Source: Panicum virgatum (taxonomy: Eukaryota > Streptophyta > Magnoliopsida > Poales > Poaceae). From it: a stretch of DNA of 64,000 nucleotides. The position numbers and the translations under genes are program-made. The stretch is from assembly GCF_016808335.1 (NCBI RefSeq), contig NC_053153.1, positions 16,193,033 to 16,257,032 of the forward strand, read 5' to 3'. Position 1 is the first letter of the stretch, and every line of letters begins with the position of its first letter. The notes under the pieces are model-generated. The model was not told the origin of the DNA, did not search any database, and saw only the letters and a program-made list of their open reading frames with translations. Below are positions 23,101 through 37,807 of this stretch, in pieces.

Positions 23101-23566
23101 CTTTGTGCTGGTGTCTTCCTTTCACGAGTTCCGGTCTCCCTTCGTCAGGGCTGTTGTGACCTCTTCGTCCCGGAGAGTGTCTTACACCAACAACACCTGC
23201 TCATATCTAATGGACAAATCATCTAGCACCATTTGTCATTCAAGATAGTCAATTGGAAGAGTCTTCAATCTGGCACCATTTCTGCATCGATGTGAATTCA
23301 CAAATTCCATGTTCGGGGTGGGGATATTGCTTAAGAGATTTTCAAGAGTTAATAGGATTTGTACCAAATTCCATGGATCTCCAGCGTGCAGAAAAAGAAA
23401 GTTGGAAACCTGCAGTGGTCGATTTGCCGACTCCGCCTTTCCCGGACGCGACCGCTATGATGTCACCTACGCCGGCGATGGAGGGGCCGACTGTCGCTAA
23501 GGCGCTGTAGGATCTCTTAAGCGAGTCGAGTCCCGGCCCCACCGCGCGAGAGGCAATCCGGAGCAT
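5151..23566 (-). CDS. INDH: Mitochondrial iron-sulfur protein required for NADH dehydrogenase (INDH/NUBPL/Ind1, Mrp/NBP35 P-loop family)
   Basis: Seven minus-strand exons: 23566-23410, 7923-7801, 6899-6802, 6274-6148, 6064-5979, 5709-5584 and 5321-5151. All junctions are GT-AG and the total is 888 bp, giving 295 residues. The protein has an Arg/Ser-rich N-terminus fitting a mitochondrial presequence, then the deviant Walker [10 protein letters not shown] (about 42-50), [12 protein letters not shown] (69-80), [10 protein letters not shown] (147-156) and the bridging iron-sulfur motif CPKC (210-213). Family knowledge: Ind1/NUBPL/INDH delivers 4Fe-4S clusters to complex I in the matrix, and length and motif order match plant homologues. 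The ATG at 23566 begins the only frame that reaches the P-loop. Intron 1 (7924-23409, about 15.5 kb) contains a complete gypsy element. The codon split across it (G|TT, Val) joins perfectly. Confidence 0.93.
8160..8738 (+). repeat. 5' LTR of the gypsy element
   Basis: 579 bp, TG...CA ends, with a TATA box TATAAATA at 8564-8571 followed by a C-run. By hand alignment it differs from the 3' LTR (22628-23192) by about 17 substitutions plus a few indels, the largest a 10-bp repeat-unit difference near 8400. Most changes are transitions, as expected for methylated DNA. That is about 3 percent divergence. Confidence 0.93.
8739..8757 (+). promoter_or_regulatory. Primer-binding site region after the 5' LTR
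   Basis: Immediately after the LTR end the sequence reads GTTTTGGCGCCCACTAGCG. A TTGGCGCC-type motif next to the 5' LTR is the usual tRNA primer site position in plant Tat-lineage gypsy elements. The matching tRNA was not identified. Confidence 0.6.
8779..10521 (+). pseudogene. gag: Retrotransposon gag (capsid and zinc knuckle), broken
   Basis: The frame starts at 8779 with an acidic, Ala-rich N-terminus and is stopped by one TAA at 9124, then continues in the same frame from 9154. The second part contains a Retrotrans_gag-type capsid core ([14 protein letters not shown] ... [10 protein letters not shown] ... LRRELTAAF) and a CCHC-like zinc knuckle ([15 protein letters not shown], about 10100-10150), followed by a Pro-rich tail. 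Family role: capsid assembly and RNA packaging. A frameshift near 10430 separates the C-terminus from the protease frame, so at least two lesions inactivate this copy. Confidence 0.88.
10430..11172 (+). pseudogene. Retrotransposon aspartic protease, broken
   Basis: The second plus frame carries [18 protein letters not shown] and then the retropepsin-like core with catalytic [12 protein letters not shown] (about 10793-10828), where the usual D-T/S-G reads D-N-G-S. Related plant Tat elements often have DGGS here. A TAA at 11018 follows a probable single-base loss; recognisable sequence (NAIFGRNS) continues in another frame to the polymerase part. The product would process the Gag-Pol polyprotein in an intact copy. 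Confidence 0.82.
11173..13502 (+). pseudogene. pol: Retrotransposon reverse transcriptase and RNase H, broken
   Basis: RT motifs are spread over three frames: [12 protein letters not shown] (about 11395), [10 protein letters not shown] and [14 protein letters not shown] (about 11575-11650), [10 protein letters not shown] (about 11705), and the catalytic YVDD (about 11890). At about 11545-11560 roughly 20 residues that normally precede this block are missing, and the frame changes, so a small deletion removed part of the fingers region. A further shift lies near 12015-12040 and a nonsense codon at 12459. RNase H shows its acidic residues in [20 protein letters not shown] and KSDSELII (about 12745-12960). 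Confidence 0.88.
13403..14434 (+). pseudogene. int: Retrotransposon integrase, broken
   Basis: The N-terminal zinc-binding part is split by a frameshift at about 13415-13440, but CPNCQKHAH is clear at about 13526. The catalytic core shows its three acidic residues in GIDIVGPLP (about 13618), ATVDNGKQF (about 13795) and NGAVERANG (about 13900). A second shift at about 14100 separates the C-terminal part ([15 protein letters not shown] ... KWEGPFLV), an SH3-like chromodomain-free tail that ends at 14434. Position after RNase H confirms Ty3-gypsy order. Confidence 0.88.
14800..15165 (+). repeat. Tandem array, five to six units of about 66-69 bp
   Basis: The phrase GAGGGCATG recurs near 14868, 14931, 14999, 15068 and 15138, each time inside a unit of the type GCCGAAGGCATCGGAAAGTC ... 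CCTTCCGCG. Units differ by a few bases. The overlapping frames in this array (Arg/Lys/Ala-rich) are artefacts of the repeat and are not counted as genes. Variable tandem arrays between pol and the 3' LTR are a known trait of Tat-lineage elements. Confidence 0.85.
15166..16558. other. Non-coding internal part of the gypsy element
   Basis: No credible frame. A loose repeat with the core GGTGGCGCTTCGC occurs near 15285, 15392, 15515 and 15585, and again beside the solo LTR junction at 22570, which shows that both sides of the solo LTR belong to the same host element. The downstream end of the antisense gene (16559) adjoins this stretch. Confidence 0.5.
16559..19175 (-). pseudogene. Antisense gene of the gypsy element ('putative gypsy type transposon' domain plus coiled coil)
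   Basis: Two minus-strand blocks form one gene. Block 1 (19175-18328) contains the plant domain catalogued as putative gypsy-type transposon (Transposase_28, PF04195 by recollection): [37 protein letters not shown] and [10 protein letters not shown]. Block 2 (18273-16559) is a long Ala/Glu/Lys-rich segment with an acidic low-complexity part and a probable coiled coil ([20 protein letters not shown]). The blocks join in frame if 18327-18274 (54 bp, GT...AG) is an intron; unspliced, a stop follows at once. One TAG near 18133 interrupts block 2, so this copy is broken. Function is unknown. Such antisense genes are reported in Grande and related elements. Confidence 0.75.
19331..19338 (-). promoter_or_regulatory. 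TATA box of the antisense gene
   Basis: On the minus strand the sequence reads CACTATATAAGCCG, a strong plant TATA box, about 155 bp upstream of the antisense ATG at 19175. The spacing suits a short 5' UTR. No other TATA-like motif stands as near the start. Transcription from here runs in the same direction as INDH, upstream of INDH exon 2. Confidence 0.6.
19613..22566 (+). mobile_element. Solo LTR (2954 bp) nested in the gypsy element
   Basis: It begins TGTCACACCC and ends GGGTGTGACA and is flanked by identical AGGGT (19608-19612 and 22567-22571). There is no internal coding region: a single LTR with a target duplication, as left by LTR-LTR recombination. A plus-strand TATA box TATAAAAAG lies at 20228-20236, followed by a GC-rich leader, so the LTR is oriented plus. 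Long LTRs with these ends are known from RIRE3/RIRE8-type gypsy elements of grasses; that family name is only a suggestion. GC-rich frames at 19751-21046 are not genes. Confidence 0.85.
22628..23192 (+). repeat. 3' LTR of the gypsy element
   Basis: 565 bp, collinear with 8160-8738. It is preceded by a short purine-rich stretch (CTCGAGGGGCTAC) that would serve as plus-strand primer. It ends CACCAACA and is followed by the ACACC duplication. Confidence 0.93.
23410..23566 (-). CDS. INDH: INDH exon 1: presequence and P-loop
   Basis: This 157-bp exon holds the start codon, the whole predicted mitochondrial targeting region and the ATP-binding loop [11 protein letters not shown]. It ends ...GCAG before the donor GTTTCC. 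It is listed separately because 15.5 kb of transposon separates it from exon 2, so automatic annotation could easily miss it. Without it the downstream exons lack both the ATP-binding motif and organelle targeting. Confidence 0.92.
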
Positions 23567-23830
23567 CGAGAGGGGGGGGGGGGGGGGCGGGGCGGCGGCA
23601 ATCGGCCGTGGCTGTAGGCGGTGTGGAAGAGGAGGACCGGTGGCGGCGCGGGACGCGGGTGGCGGAGTGATGCTGTGCCCTGAGAGCCGTGGAGGAACTG
23701 GATCGGCTGCCGAGCCAGAGACGCCGAGACCGGGAGACGTCTACGTGTATCACGAACCATCCGATCTCAAACCAACACCTCGGATCCATCAGATATTGAG
23801 GGGGAAAAATAACTTTTATCTGTAAGACTT
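23567..23830 (-). promoter_or_regulatory. INDH 5' UTR and promoter-proximal region with a C16 run
   Basis: On the coding (minus) strand a run of 16 cytosines (23587-23572) ends five bases before the INDH start codon. Further upstream the DNA is GC-rich without a clear TATA box, as is common for housekeeping plant genes. The transcription start was not determined. Confidence 0.5.
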
Positions 23831-24112
23831 GGCGCGTGTTACATTTTAACTATTATAACGAATGACGGTCATCAGGTTATCACTCTTAAAATGATATCTG
23901 CAACTTTACCAGCTATGAGAAGTTTAAGTTTTATTTTTAACACATTTGTTGATGTTACAAGCCACATAGCACCCAGTCAGCTCAGAAATACAAAATATCC
24001 TTCCTATCCCTAATATGCTCCCCTCTCTAATTGCTAGGTGGGCCTCACTCATCAAATTTATCTCCCGCCTCCGGCCAAGCCACCCTCTCTCCCTCGACCC
24101 CCTCGCGGATTC

Positions 24113-24540
24113 AGGCTTAGGCTATCTCCAACCATTCCCCCTCTCCAACTCCCCCCAAACATACTATTTACTATATTTTATTACCTCCCTTTAAAAGATT
24201 CCTCCCCCTATAACTCCTCTCCAACCATTCCCCTCATATCTATTCCCTCTATATACTATCACTCATTAACTAACTGTTTATTTATCGTTTTTGAATTTAA
24301 AAAAATCATACAATATTTGTACTGTCATAATACGCATTATCATCATGTTATGGGGGCTCAAACGAGATTAATATCGTAAAAAACGGTGTGACTAGAATAT
24401 AGGGAGAGTTGAAACTCACCCTATATATGAAGGGAGTTTCAACTCCCCCCGTATATAGGGGAGCTTTGGGGGGCCCCCAAAGCTCCCCCCTACGTAGGGT
24501 GGGGGCGGTTCCCAGGGAATCATCGGAGCAAGCCTAAGGG
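24113..24540. mobile_element. MITE-like element with imperfect terminal inverted repeats
   Basis: The left end CTTAGGCTATCTCCAACCATTCCC and the reverse complement of the right end CTTAGGCTTGCTCCGATGATTCCC match at most positions. The interior is AT-rich on the left and contains a nested inverted repeat (GGGGAGCTTT ... AAAGCTCCCC, about 24460-24490). No coding potential. It lies about 0.5 kb upstream of INDH. Confidence 0.6.
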
Positions 24541-24559
24541 GACTTGTTCGCGGCACAAC

Positions 24560-25660
24560 CGGCAGCGGGGCACGGCATGAATCGCGCCATTACTCTGGTC
24601 ATTGGTCATTGCGACTAATTCTTGCCGAGTTCACAGAAATCAGAAGGGATGCAACGTTCGATCATCAAAGTCAACAGGGACACAAACAAGGTGGCTGGCT
24701 CGCAAAGCAAGCAAGACAGGCAACAATTCCAAAATTCTTGCCTTTTCTCTTGCGAAGCAAATGTGCATTCTACTCAATATTGTGCAAAGTGCACTCCTGA
24801 ATTTTGATTGGGGCATGTTTTGCCCCATAAATATACTGTGCCTTTAAGTTATGCAATATATCTTTTCAAAAAAGAAAAACAAGTTTAGCTTGGGCGCTTG
24901 GCATGAACGACCAATCGTGCAAAAGTGCAATGCCCCAATCCCATCAGGTTTGATATCCTTGTCCAGCTGGCCTGTCCTTGCCGAACACAGGTTCTTTGCA
25001 ACCGAACACACAAGAAGTTGACCTGTCCTTTCCAACCACTGCACACTCCAGTGACCATGGCATTCAGATTCAGCCCATCCGATCAGAAAATAAAATTTCG
25101 ACAAATCTGCGTGCGGGCAGTCACGTACAGAAAAACTGACTGTAACCTCCATATGAATCGAGCAAGTCTCAAATATAACTCGCAAGAATTAAGCAGAACA
25201 ATAAGGTACCTGTTCTAAAAAAAGGCAATCTCCATTGTAGGTATGATAACAGAATTAATTGAATCGGACTTTGTCTCCAGCAGCAGCAGTCGTTAAGCAT
25301 AGATATTCAATATAATACTTTCATGAGTAAAATACAATTCACTAAAGGGGAAGTTCAGCTGCAGCTTTGTACACCAAGAAACGTTGAGTCAACAACCAAA
25401 TTCAAAAGAAGAAGAAGAAGAAGAAGAAGAAGAAGAAGAAGAAGAAGAGGACGGGGAGGGGGATTTCAGCCAGAATTTTGAATAAAACAAGAAACTAAGC
25501 GTTATTAACAACAAAGGCTTGACTTCTCAAAATGATCATGCAACTTCTGAATGCTATGGCATATGCTGAACCTTCAAGCTAACATTGGAAAGCTTGCTTA
25601 ACAAAGCACTGGGACTACCTTCTGATGTTTCATTGGGGGCAAAAATAGGATCTCATAGCT
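24560..25660. other. Intergenic between INDH and CBL3, no gene seen
   Basis: Unique-looking DNA without a convincing frame. It includes the (AAG)n microsatellite at 25407-25449 and the 3' flank of the CBL gene, whose stop codon is at 25661. Confidence 0.4.
25407..25449. repeat. (AAG)n microsatellite
   Basis: About 14 perfect GAA/AAG units. It lies about 210 bp downstream of the CBL stop codon, so it may fall in that gene's 3' UTR. Confidence 0.95.
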
Positions 25661-31442
<5,782 letters not shown>

Positions 31443-32030
31443 GGTGACGCCCGCCTCCTCCGCGAGCCAATTATCGGCGGGCGGGGAAGGGATCGAGGCG
31501 GAGAATACCGATCAACGCCCGGCGGCGGAGAATCCCGACCGGATTGGGGCGGCAGGCGCGGGATCGGCGTGGCGGGAACGGATCGAGGCGCGCGGTTCGA
31601 CGGGTAGGGTTTGGAACGGGGGGGGGGGAGCCCGGGGCTCGTCGCGATTGGCCGCCGGAGGGGCTCAGGTAGTCGCCGCGCCGTCGCCGCCGGCAGGTGG
31701 TGGGGCGATCGCGGATTGGGGGATTCGGAGGAGGAAGAGGATCATGAAACGGTGGAGGTCTTCGCGTTTATTTTATTTTTTCCCCAGAAATTCTTCGTTT
31801 TTTGGTTCTCCTCTTCGGTGTTCGGTCTGCCACTCTTCGGTGCTCGGTCTGCCACTCTTCGGTGCCTCGTGCTGAGCCTATTCTCCACCCCCCCCCCCCC
31901 CCCCCCCCACCCTCTTGTTTTCTCTTTTTTCTGTTCGGCACGTGAAGCCGAAATGGACGGAGGGAGATGTCTTTAACTTCGTGCTCCCGATCCAACGGCT
32001 GACGGTGCTCGGTCTAACTCACCACGTTTG
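31443..32030 (-). promoter_or_regulatory. CBL3 upstream region, GC-rich with G/C runs
   Basis: GC-rich 5' flank of the CBL gene with a run of G at about 31620-31630 and a C21 run at 31888-31908 (plus strand). A repeated TCGGTGCTCGGTCTGCCACT phrase occurs at about 31815-31860. Long plus-strand frames here (31009-31875 and others) overlap CBL exons 1 and 2 in antisense and are not believed. Confidence 0.45.
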
Positions 32031-33849
32031 ATCCAGAGACCGGAAGGTGGTCAATTAGGCTGAAGCTGGATTAAGTTGCAATTCATATTTGGCGTTCCAA
32101 ACTTCCATTTCGATTTCATGGGATGTTTGACTTCACAAGTACGATTTTCTCACTTTCAAATTTCTCGTATGATTCGAGAAACGAAGTGATTTACTTCAAC
32201 TCCACTTCATCCATCGTATGCACATATACTTAGTAAAAAAATGTGAAGAATAATATTGTTGTCCTAAAGTTTTTTTTGGATCAAGTCGTGATGCTCGCCG
32301 CACGAGCCCCCTCTATCCCCTGCAAACATTGCAATTAGGCCCCCTAACTTACATATATTTACATATTTTAGAACTTCAGTTCTACATATTTAAATTAGAG
32401 GCCTAGATTATTCTGTTTTAACCCCTAGACTAGATACAACACTACAATATATTGCATTTATAATTGATGCTATAAATGCCTTTTGATGCAAATTATTTGC
32501 CTAGTGCAAATAGATAATTTTTTAAGACCTCCAAGTCTTTATAAATTACATCATAATATAATATATTGTTGTTGTTTTACTATGTTAATATTTAGATATA
32601 TTTTATGTGTCTATGATTATCTGTTTTAGTCACTCTAACAGTATTAGTATGGTAGAGTTTTTACTTCTATACTTAGTTTGTTTTAAGACCAGAAAATTAC
32701 TTGTATCTAAATATACATAGTTTGTCGGTTTTATTATTTAGCAATTAATTCATTTTAGTTGCAACAAAATTGGATCCTCTTAATTTTGATAGTTAATTAA
32801 GATTGGATTGGATATACTAGGGCTCATATGAGCCTAATCAGAGAAGGCAAAATGGTGCCAGACTATTTTGCTAGTGAGGCTAACACAGTAAGTGGATTTT
32901 TTTTCTTTAATATTACGAGATTTTGCATAAATTATGCCACCACCCAACTATAGCACTTTGTGCTTTGTTGTTGCTTTGTAATATTGTCATTGTAATATAT
33001 TTATTGGTTTGATTATATTATATTACGATGCCATCTTGATTCTATTATATTTTTTGGAATAGGTGGTGCACTCAAATCCCCCCTTTGCACCACATACATA
33101 TTGCATTTGTGACTTCAATAACTATTTTTAGCTATGTTGGTGCACCCAAACCCCTATTTTGCACAATCATATATGTTACATTTGTAATTTTATAATAGAA
33201 TCGAGGTATGTTGGTGCACCCAAAACATATTTTTGCACCACATACAAGTTAAATCTGCTAGTAACTTAATTGTAATTTAATAATCTTTAATGGATTAAAA
33301 AAATTGCAATATACATATCTTGGTTATTTTGATTAATTAACATAAGGTAATAGAGTCTATGTCAAAGGTTGCGCTTAATTCCTTGTGAATTATTCTGATC
33401 ACCTGTTACTGAGAGGTCTACATTTTGTTTCTCTGAGACATGATGATTACCTATGTTGTGTTTTTAATCAAAATAAAGGCTTTGGATTGCTCTTTGACAT
33501 CATATTGTTTTGCGATTACACAAGTTAGTAGAGTCCTAAGCAAAGGCTGCGTTTAATTCCTTGAGAATTAATACGCCCAGAGACCGTGCTTAGGCAGCAA
33601 TATTCATTGCCTACTATAAAGATCTACTTTGTGTTTCTGACATAAAGATTATCTTATCTTGTGTATACCAAAATTTATGATGATTTGTTGTATGGTCTAC
33701 AAATTTAAGTGATTGCCTACAATGATCCAAAACTATGATAAGATATACAATTGTAACATATTGCATTTGCGATTACAACATCACTATAGTGATTTTGAGT
33801 TTACTTTAGGCGTAAATTCATTAAATCAATGATTTGTCACATATTGTGA
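32031..33849. repeat. AT-rich repeat-bearing DNA, probably 5' part of a decayed retrotransposon
   Basis: Two local repeats are visible. First, three diverged units of about 65-70 bp with the core GGTGCACCCAAACCCC ... TTTGCACCACATACATATTGCATTTG (33060-33245). Second, an imperfect duplication of about 180 bp spacing with the shared core AAAGGCTGCGTTTAATTCCTTG (33360-33480 against 33540-33660). No frame or LTR was found. The 5' LTR expected for the copia-like element downstream is not visible. Confidence 0.45.
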
Positions 33850-35982
33850 ATATTGACATTAGAGGAGTCTATTGAACTCAGTCTCGATGGCATCAATATT
33901 CTACATAGACAATGGACATTAATATTGGTTTTATCCCATAAACTATTAAAAGAGTTTAACGACTCTTTATTGGGGTCATTTATCATAGATCAAAGAAAAT
34001 TGTCCTTTACTGTTCTTAAGGAACAATATCCATAAAGATTATCGATAAGAATATCTTATGGAAGGAAAAATTGATCTATATTAAACATCAATAATGAATA
34101 AAATAGGAGCTACAACATAAGATTTGAAAGGTTTTCAATCTTAAATTTCAAGCTCTCTAGGAAGTTGATTGTTTTTGCCGGATCTTCTAAGATCGCATAA
34201 CAATGATTTCCATTTTAAGAGAACCTAAATTCATGGACAACAAGCTCATCAAATATAATTTGAATGACTTACTTCGAGATTCGGAATAATCTCATGGTCC
34301 ATTGATATTGTTTAGACCATCGAAATATGTTGTAACACTTGTTGTCAATGCATAACTATTATGAGTATCATATTGATGAATTTGATACTCGACAATACTT
34401 ATGGATTTTTCATTATATTAGACAATATTTTCATTGAATTCTTGTCATATATAGATTGTACGGGAATCACTCCAATTTGGAATGATATGTGCCTAGTGGA
34501 TAAATTGTACCACAAACTCTATAATTACGGAAGCAAAATATTCCTAGTTCTTATGACAAGAAGAGTGAATAATTTTGGCTATCGCTGATGCGATGCAATG
34601 ATAGTTTGGTCAACTCTTCTCCACTATCATTCTTCCTAAGGATATGAGTAAACAATTGAGGACATTTAATTATGTCCTAATTCAACTCATATTTTACTAA
34701 AGTATAGAGATATCCACATGCGCTTTAGGAAAACACAAAAAAATAACTTTGGATATGGCATATAAATAATGAGATGGATCTCATTTTGGTTGTATTATGC
34801 ATATAACCATCCCGTACAACATGTTGCGTATACAAATTTTTGACACGGTTGATCTATTCAATTTGAAATGATCAACTTGGCATCCAAAGGGACGCGTGAG
34901 AAATTAATGGCAATTCATTTGGTCTTGATTTTCCCAAAGTTTGGATACGATAAGTACCATAGAGAAACGGATTTTAAGACCCTCTTATCTTAAAATCAGG
35001 TTGACTTTATTAGATTCCTTGATCATATTCAAAAGAATATGTATGAGTAAAATACAAATATTGTATGGACACTTCAGGTATTTCATGGTTGTATAGATAC
35101 ATCTATAAGATGATCTAGAGTGTGTAAAGCTTACACACTCAGCCATGCATTTGGTAGATAATGCCTCTTGTTATGAGCATTATCCCGAACACTACTGAGT
35201 TTCTATACTACAATAATGATTGTTTGGTATAACAAAAATTTATTTACATATCCAAAAGGATAAATTGGAATATATAAGTATGAATATTTGCAAACTAAAT
35301 ATTGTGATAATCTCGTTGAGATTTTCATAAAGTCTACGATATTCCACATTTAATATGTGTTGAGTATATTGATATAAAAGGTTTGCTAGTTTCAGGGGGA
35401 GAGTCTCTCGTCTCTCTGATTAACCTTTTCTTTGTATGAGTTTTTCCCTTTGGATTTCCCATATAAAGTTTTTAATGAGGCAATATCAACATAGTATTAT
35501 GTCCTATCCATTTTCCCATAGAGATTTTTAGTGGATGATATTGGAACATACGATACATTGTACTATTTTCTTTATGTGAGTTTTTCGTTTTGAGGTTTCT
35601 CATATAAAGTTTTTGATGAGGCAATGTCAACAAAAGTATATGCTATGTCATCTAGTTTTTCCCCACCGAGGTTTTGGAAGATGATATTTGAAGCATATTG
35701 CCCATGGGGTCAATGTGTTATTAGACTAAGACTTTGGGTTTATCTCAAGGGTCTACTAACATTGGTAATTGTATATTATGGTGTTTCACCTTATTTTTCC
35801 CAGTGTTTCCAAAGAATCTCCTCACATTTTTCCTGAAAGGTTTTTGGGGGAGTTACATATTGTATCGCATCTCCTGATTTTTCCCATAGGGTTTTCAAGG
35901 AGTTTTTCGATTGATTATAAGTTCATGAGAAGATCAATTTGATTACAAGATCATAAGAAGAAGAAAATTGATCAAGGGGGAG
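33850..35982 (+). mobile_element. Decayed copia-like retrotransposon interior
   Basis: Protein motifs can no longer be read. The 3' part has the hallmarks of Ty1-copia tails: CAGGGGGAGAG after a presumed gene end (about 35393), then repeated phrases GAGTTTTTCCCTTTGGATTTCCCATATAAAGTTTTTAATGAGGC-like (three variants between 35430 and 35630, each about 160 bp apart), and a polypurine tract AAGGGGGAGTG right before the LTR. These features are known from grass copia elements; the assignment is an inference. Confidence 0.5.
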
Positions 35983-36207
35983 TGTTATGAAAAAATTAGA
36001 ATCAGTGATCAATTTCTGTAATAGTTAATTAGATTAGTCATTAGGTGGTTGCCTTTTCATGAAAGGGTCACCATGAAAGGGTCATCACGAAAGGGTCACC
36101 ACGAAAGGGTCAATCCCAAGGGACACCATGCCCTTTAGACTTGTATATATATGTAATCAATCCCATCAATAAGAATCAATCATTCCATTCTACTCTAATT
36201 CTCAACA
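35983..36207 (+). repeat. Copia-like 3' LTR (225 bp)
   Basis: It starts TGTTATG directly after the GGGGGAG purine tract and ends TCTCAACA. It has a TATA-like TTGTATATATATG (about 36140) and four tandem copies of a GAAAGGGTCACCAC-type 17-mer (36060-36114). No second copy lies in the window, so the left end of the element is lost. Confidence 0.65.
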
Positions 36208-36374
36208 CTGCATACCTAACTCGTTCAAGATTTTTCTATTTTCGGACACTAGAAAAAAAGGAGGATTCTGGGTTTCAGATTCTAGGGTGAAAAGGAAGGG
36301 AGCAGATACCTGATATGATTCTTAGGTGGAACGTTTGGTAATGATCTTGGTCCTCTGTGTTCTTTTTTTTTTGC

Positions 36375-36676
36375 CTCTCCATTTGGACACATGCATGGAG
36401 CATTAAATGTAGTTAAAGAAAAAAAACTAATTGCACAGTTTGGATGTACACGACGAGATGAATCTTTTGAGTCTAATTAGTGTATGATTAGCTATAAATG
36501 CTACAGTAACCCACATGTACTAATGATGCGGTCAAAGGAGTCAAAAGATTCATCTCGCGGTTTTCAGATGAGTTCTGAAATTAGTTTTTTAATTAGTGTT
36601 CGAAAATCCCTCCCGATATCCGGTCAAACATTCGATGTGACACCCAAAATATTCATTTCACCAACTAAACACACCC
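36375..36676. mobile_element. MITE, right end AACTAAACACACCC
   Basis: It contains the hairpin-forming pair GAGATGAATCTTTTGAG and CAAAAGATTCATCTC around GCTACAGTAACCCACATG, a layout shared by a very abundant panicoid MITE. The right terminus is clear; the left terminus is not, so the start is approximate. The frame across it is not coding. Confidence 0.5.
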
Positions 36677-37173
36677 TCATCTTCTTTGATTCTTTTAAAC
36701 AAGAATTTAATAAGCATTGCTGCGAGGGTACAACGAAGGCGTTGTGGAAATGAATTTGTAAGACAAGAGCCAAGAAAAATGGTGATGGCTTGCCGTGGCA
36801 TTGCATTAGAGAGTTGACGGCAAACAAGGTGGGAAACAAAGTTGGTAGCAACAAACACAAAGGAAAACAAGGAAAGAACGAATGTGCAGGAATTATGGCG
36901 CGGGGGGGGGGTGAGATCGGTGTAGACGGACTGGAAACATATGCTGGTGCAGCCACAAACCCAGATGGGGCACAGCGGATCCTCGCAAATGGAGAAACAC
37001 ACATGGTACAACAATGCAATATCATATAACCTTCAAGATGTTGGATCCAATTTTTTTAAAAAACTAAGGATCAAACTTATGCAACTCTTAACTATTTAAG
37101 ATGTTTTTTTATAAGACTCTTTAAGATGTTGGATGTAGATTATATCTAGACTGATCTTTTTTTCTCTCTCTAA

Positions 37174-37472
37174 GAGTACCTCTAGCAATTCCCATTTCCC
37201 TGATAAACTACTACTATTAGAAAAAGAATATGCTCCAGCAAATCCCCAATACATCTTTCTTTCACCAAATAATTATTGGTTTGTCTCAATATATTACCCC
37301 AACTCCCCCAAATAAAAGGAGAGTTCATGCTCTCCTATTATGTTATTGTATTCAGATAAGATTATTGAGAGACTACAAAAGTATCTCTGCCAATAATCCA
37401 TAAAAATGGTATTGAAACATCCCAATAATAATTTATAGAGAAGTGTTTATTAGGAAGCTGCTGGAGATGCTC
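37174..37472. mobile_element. Tourist-like MITE (299 bp) with TAA target duplication
   Basis: The left end GAGTACCTCTAGCAATTCCC and the reverse complement of the right end GAGCATCTCCAGCAGCTTCC are imperfect inverted repeats. TAA flanks both sides (37171-37173 and 37473-37475). A 3-bp TAA duplication is the signature of PIF/Harbinger-derived MITEs. Confidence 0.7.
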
Positions 37473-37807
37473 TAATTCCGCACTAAGTCTTCTACACCTT
37501 ATTCAAATGCGTATGATAAACTTTGATGAGCAACCTTAGGGTGTGTTTGGCAGCACTCCAGCTCCAGAAAAATAGGAGCGATGTATGTAGCAACTCCACT
37601 TTTTTACAACTCCACTCCACCAACTCCAGAAAAATAAGAAGTTTTTTTGTGTTTGGCTGATTTGCCGACTCCAGCTCCAGGAAAAGTGAGGAACGGTCTC
37701 TTTTACCCCTATTTTTGTCTCACAGGCTACAGTACCTCGCTACAGTATTTGTCTATAATATTCATCTACAGTACCATGCAACTGTTCCAAAATGCAGTAA
37801 TCATTGA

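Larger units (their letters stand above)
8160..23192 (+). mobile_element. Complete Ty3-gypsy LTR retrotransposon (Tat/Grande-like) inside INDH intron 1
   Basis: Both LTRs begin TGTTGGGGACGCC and end CACCAACA, and the element is flanked by 5-bp ACACC duplications (8155-8159 and 23193-23197). Order on the plus strand: 5' LTR, primer site, gag, protease, reverse transcriptase, RNase H, integrase, then about 5 kb with a tandem array and an antisense gene, then a nested solo LTR, then the 3' LTR. Integrase downstream of RNase H marks Ty3-gypsy. The long 3' space with an antisense gene is typical of the Tat/Grande lineage (family knowledge). Without the nested insert the element is about 12.1 kb. 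Several stops and frameshifts make it non-autonomous now. It is inserted antisense to INDH. Confidence 0.93.

Noticed and set aside
33853..34588. Short frames as copia RT or integrase
   Set aside because: No RT, integrase or RNase H motif could be read; only the 3' terminal features support a copia-like origin.
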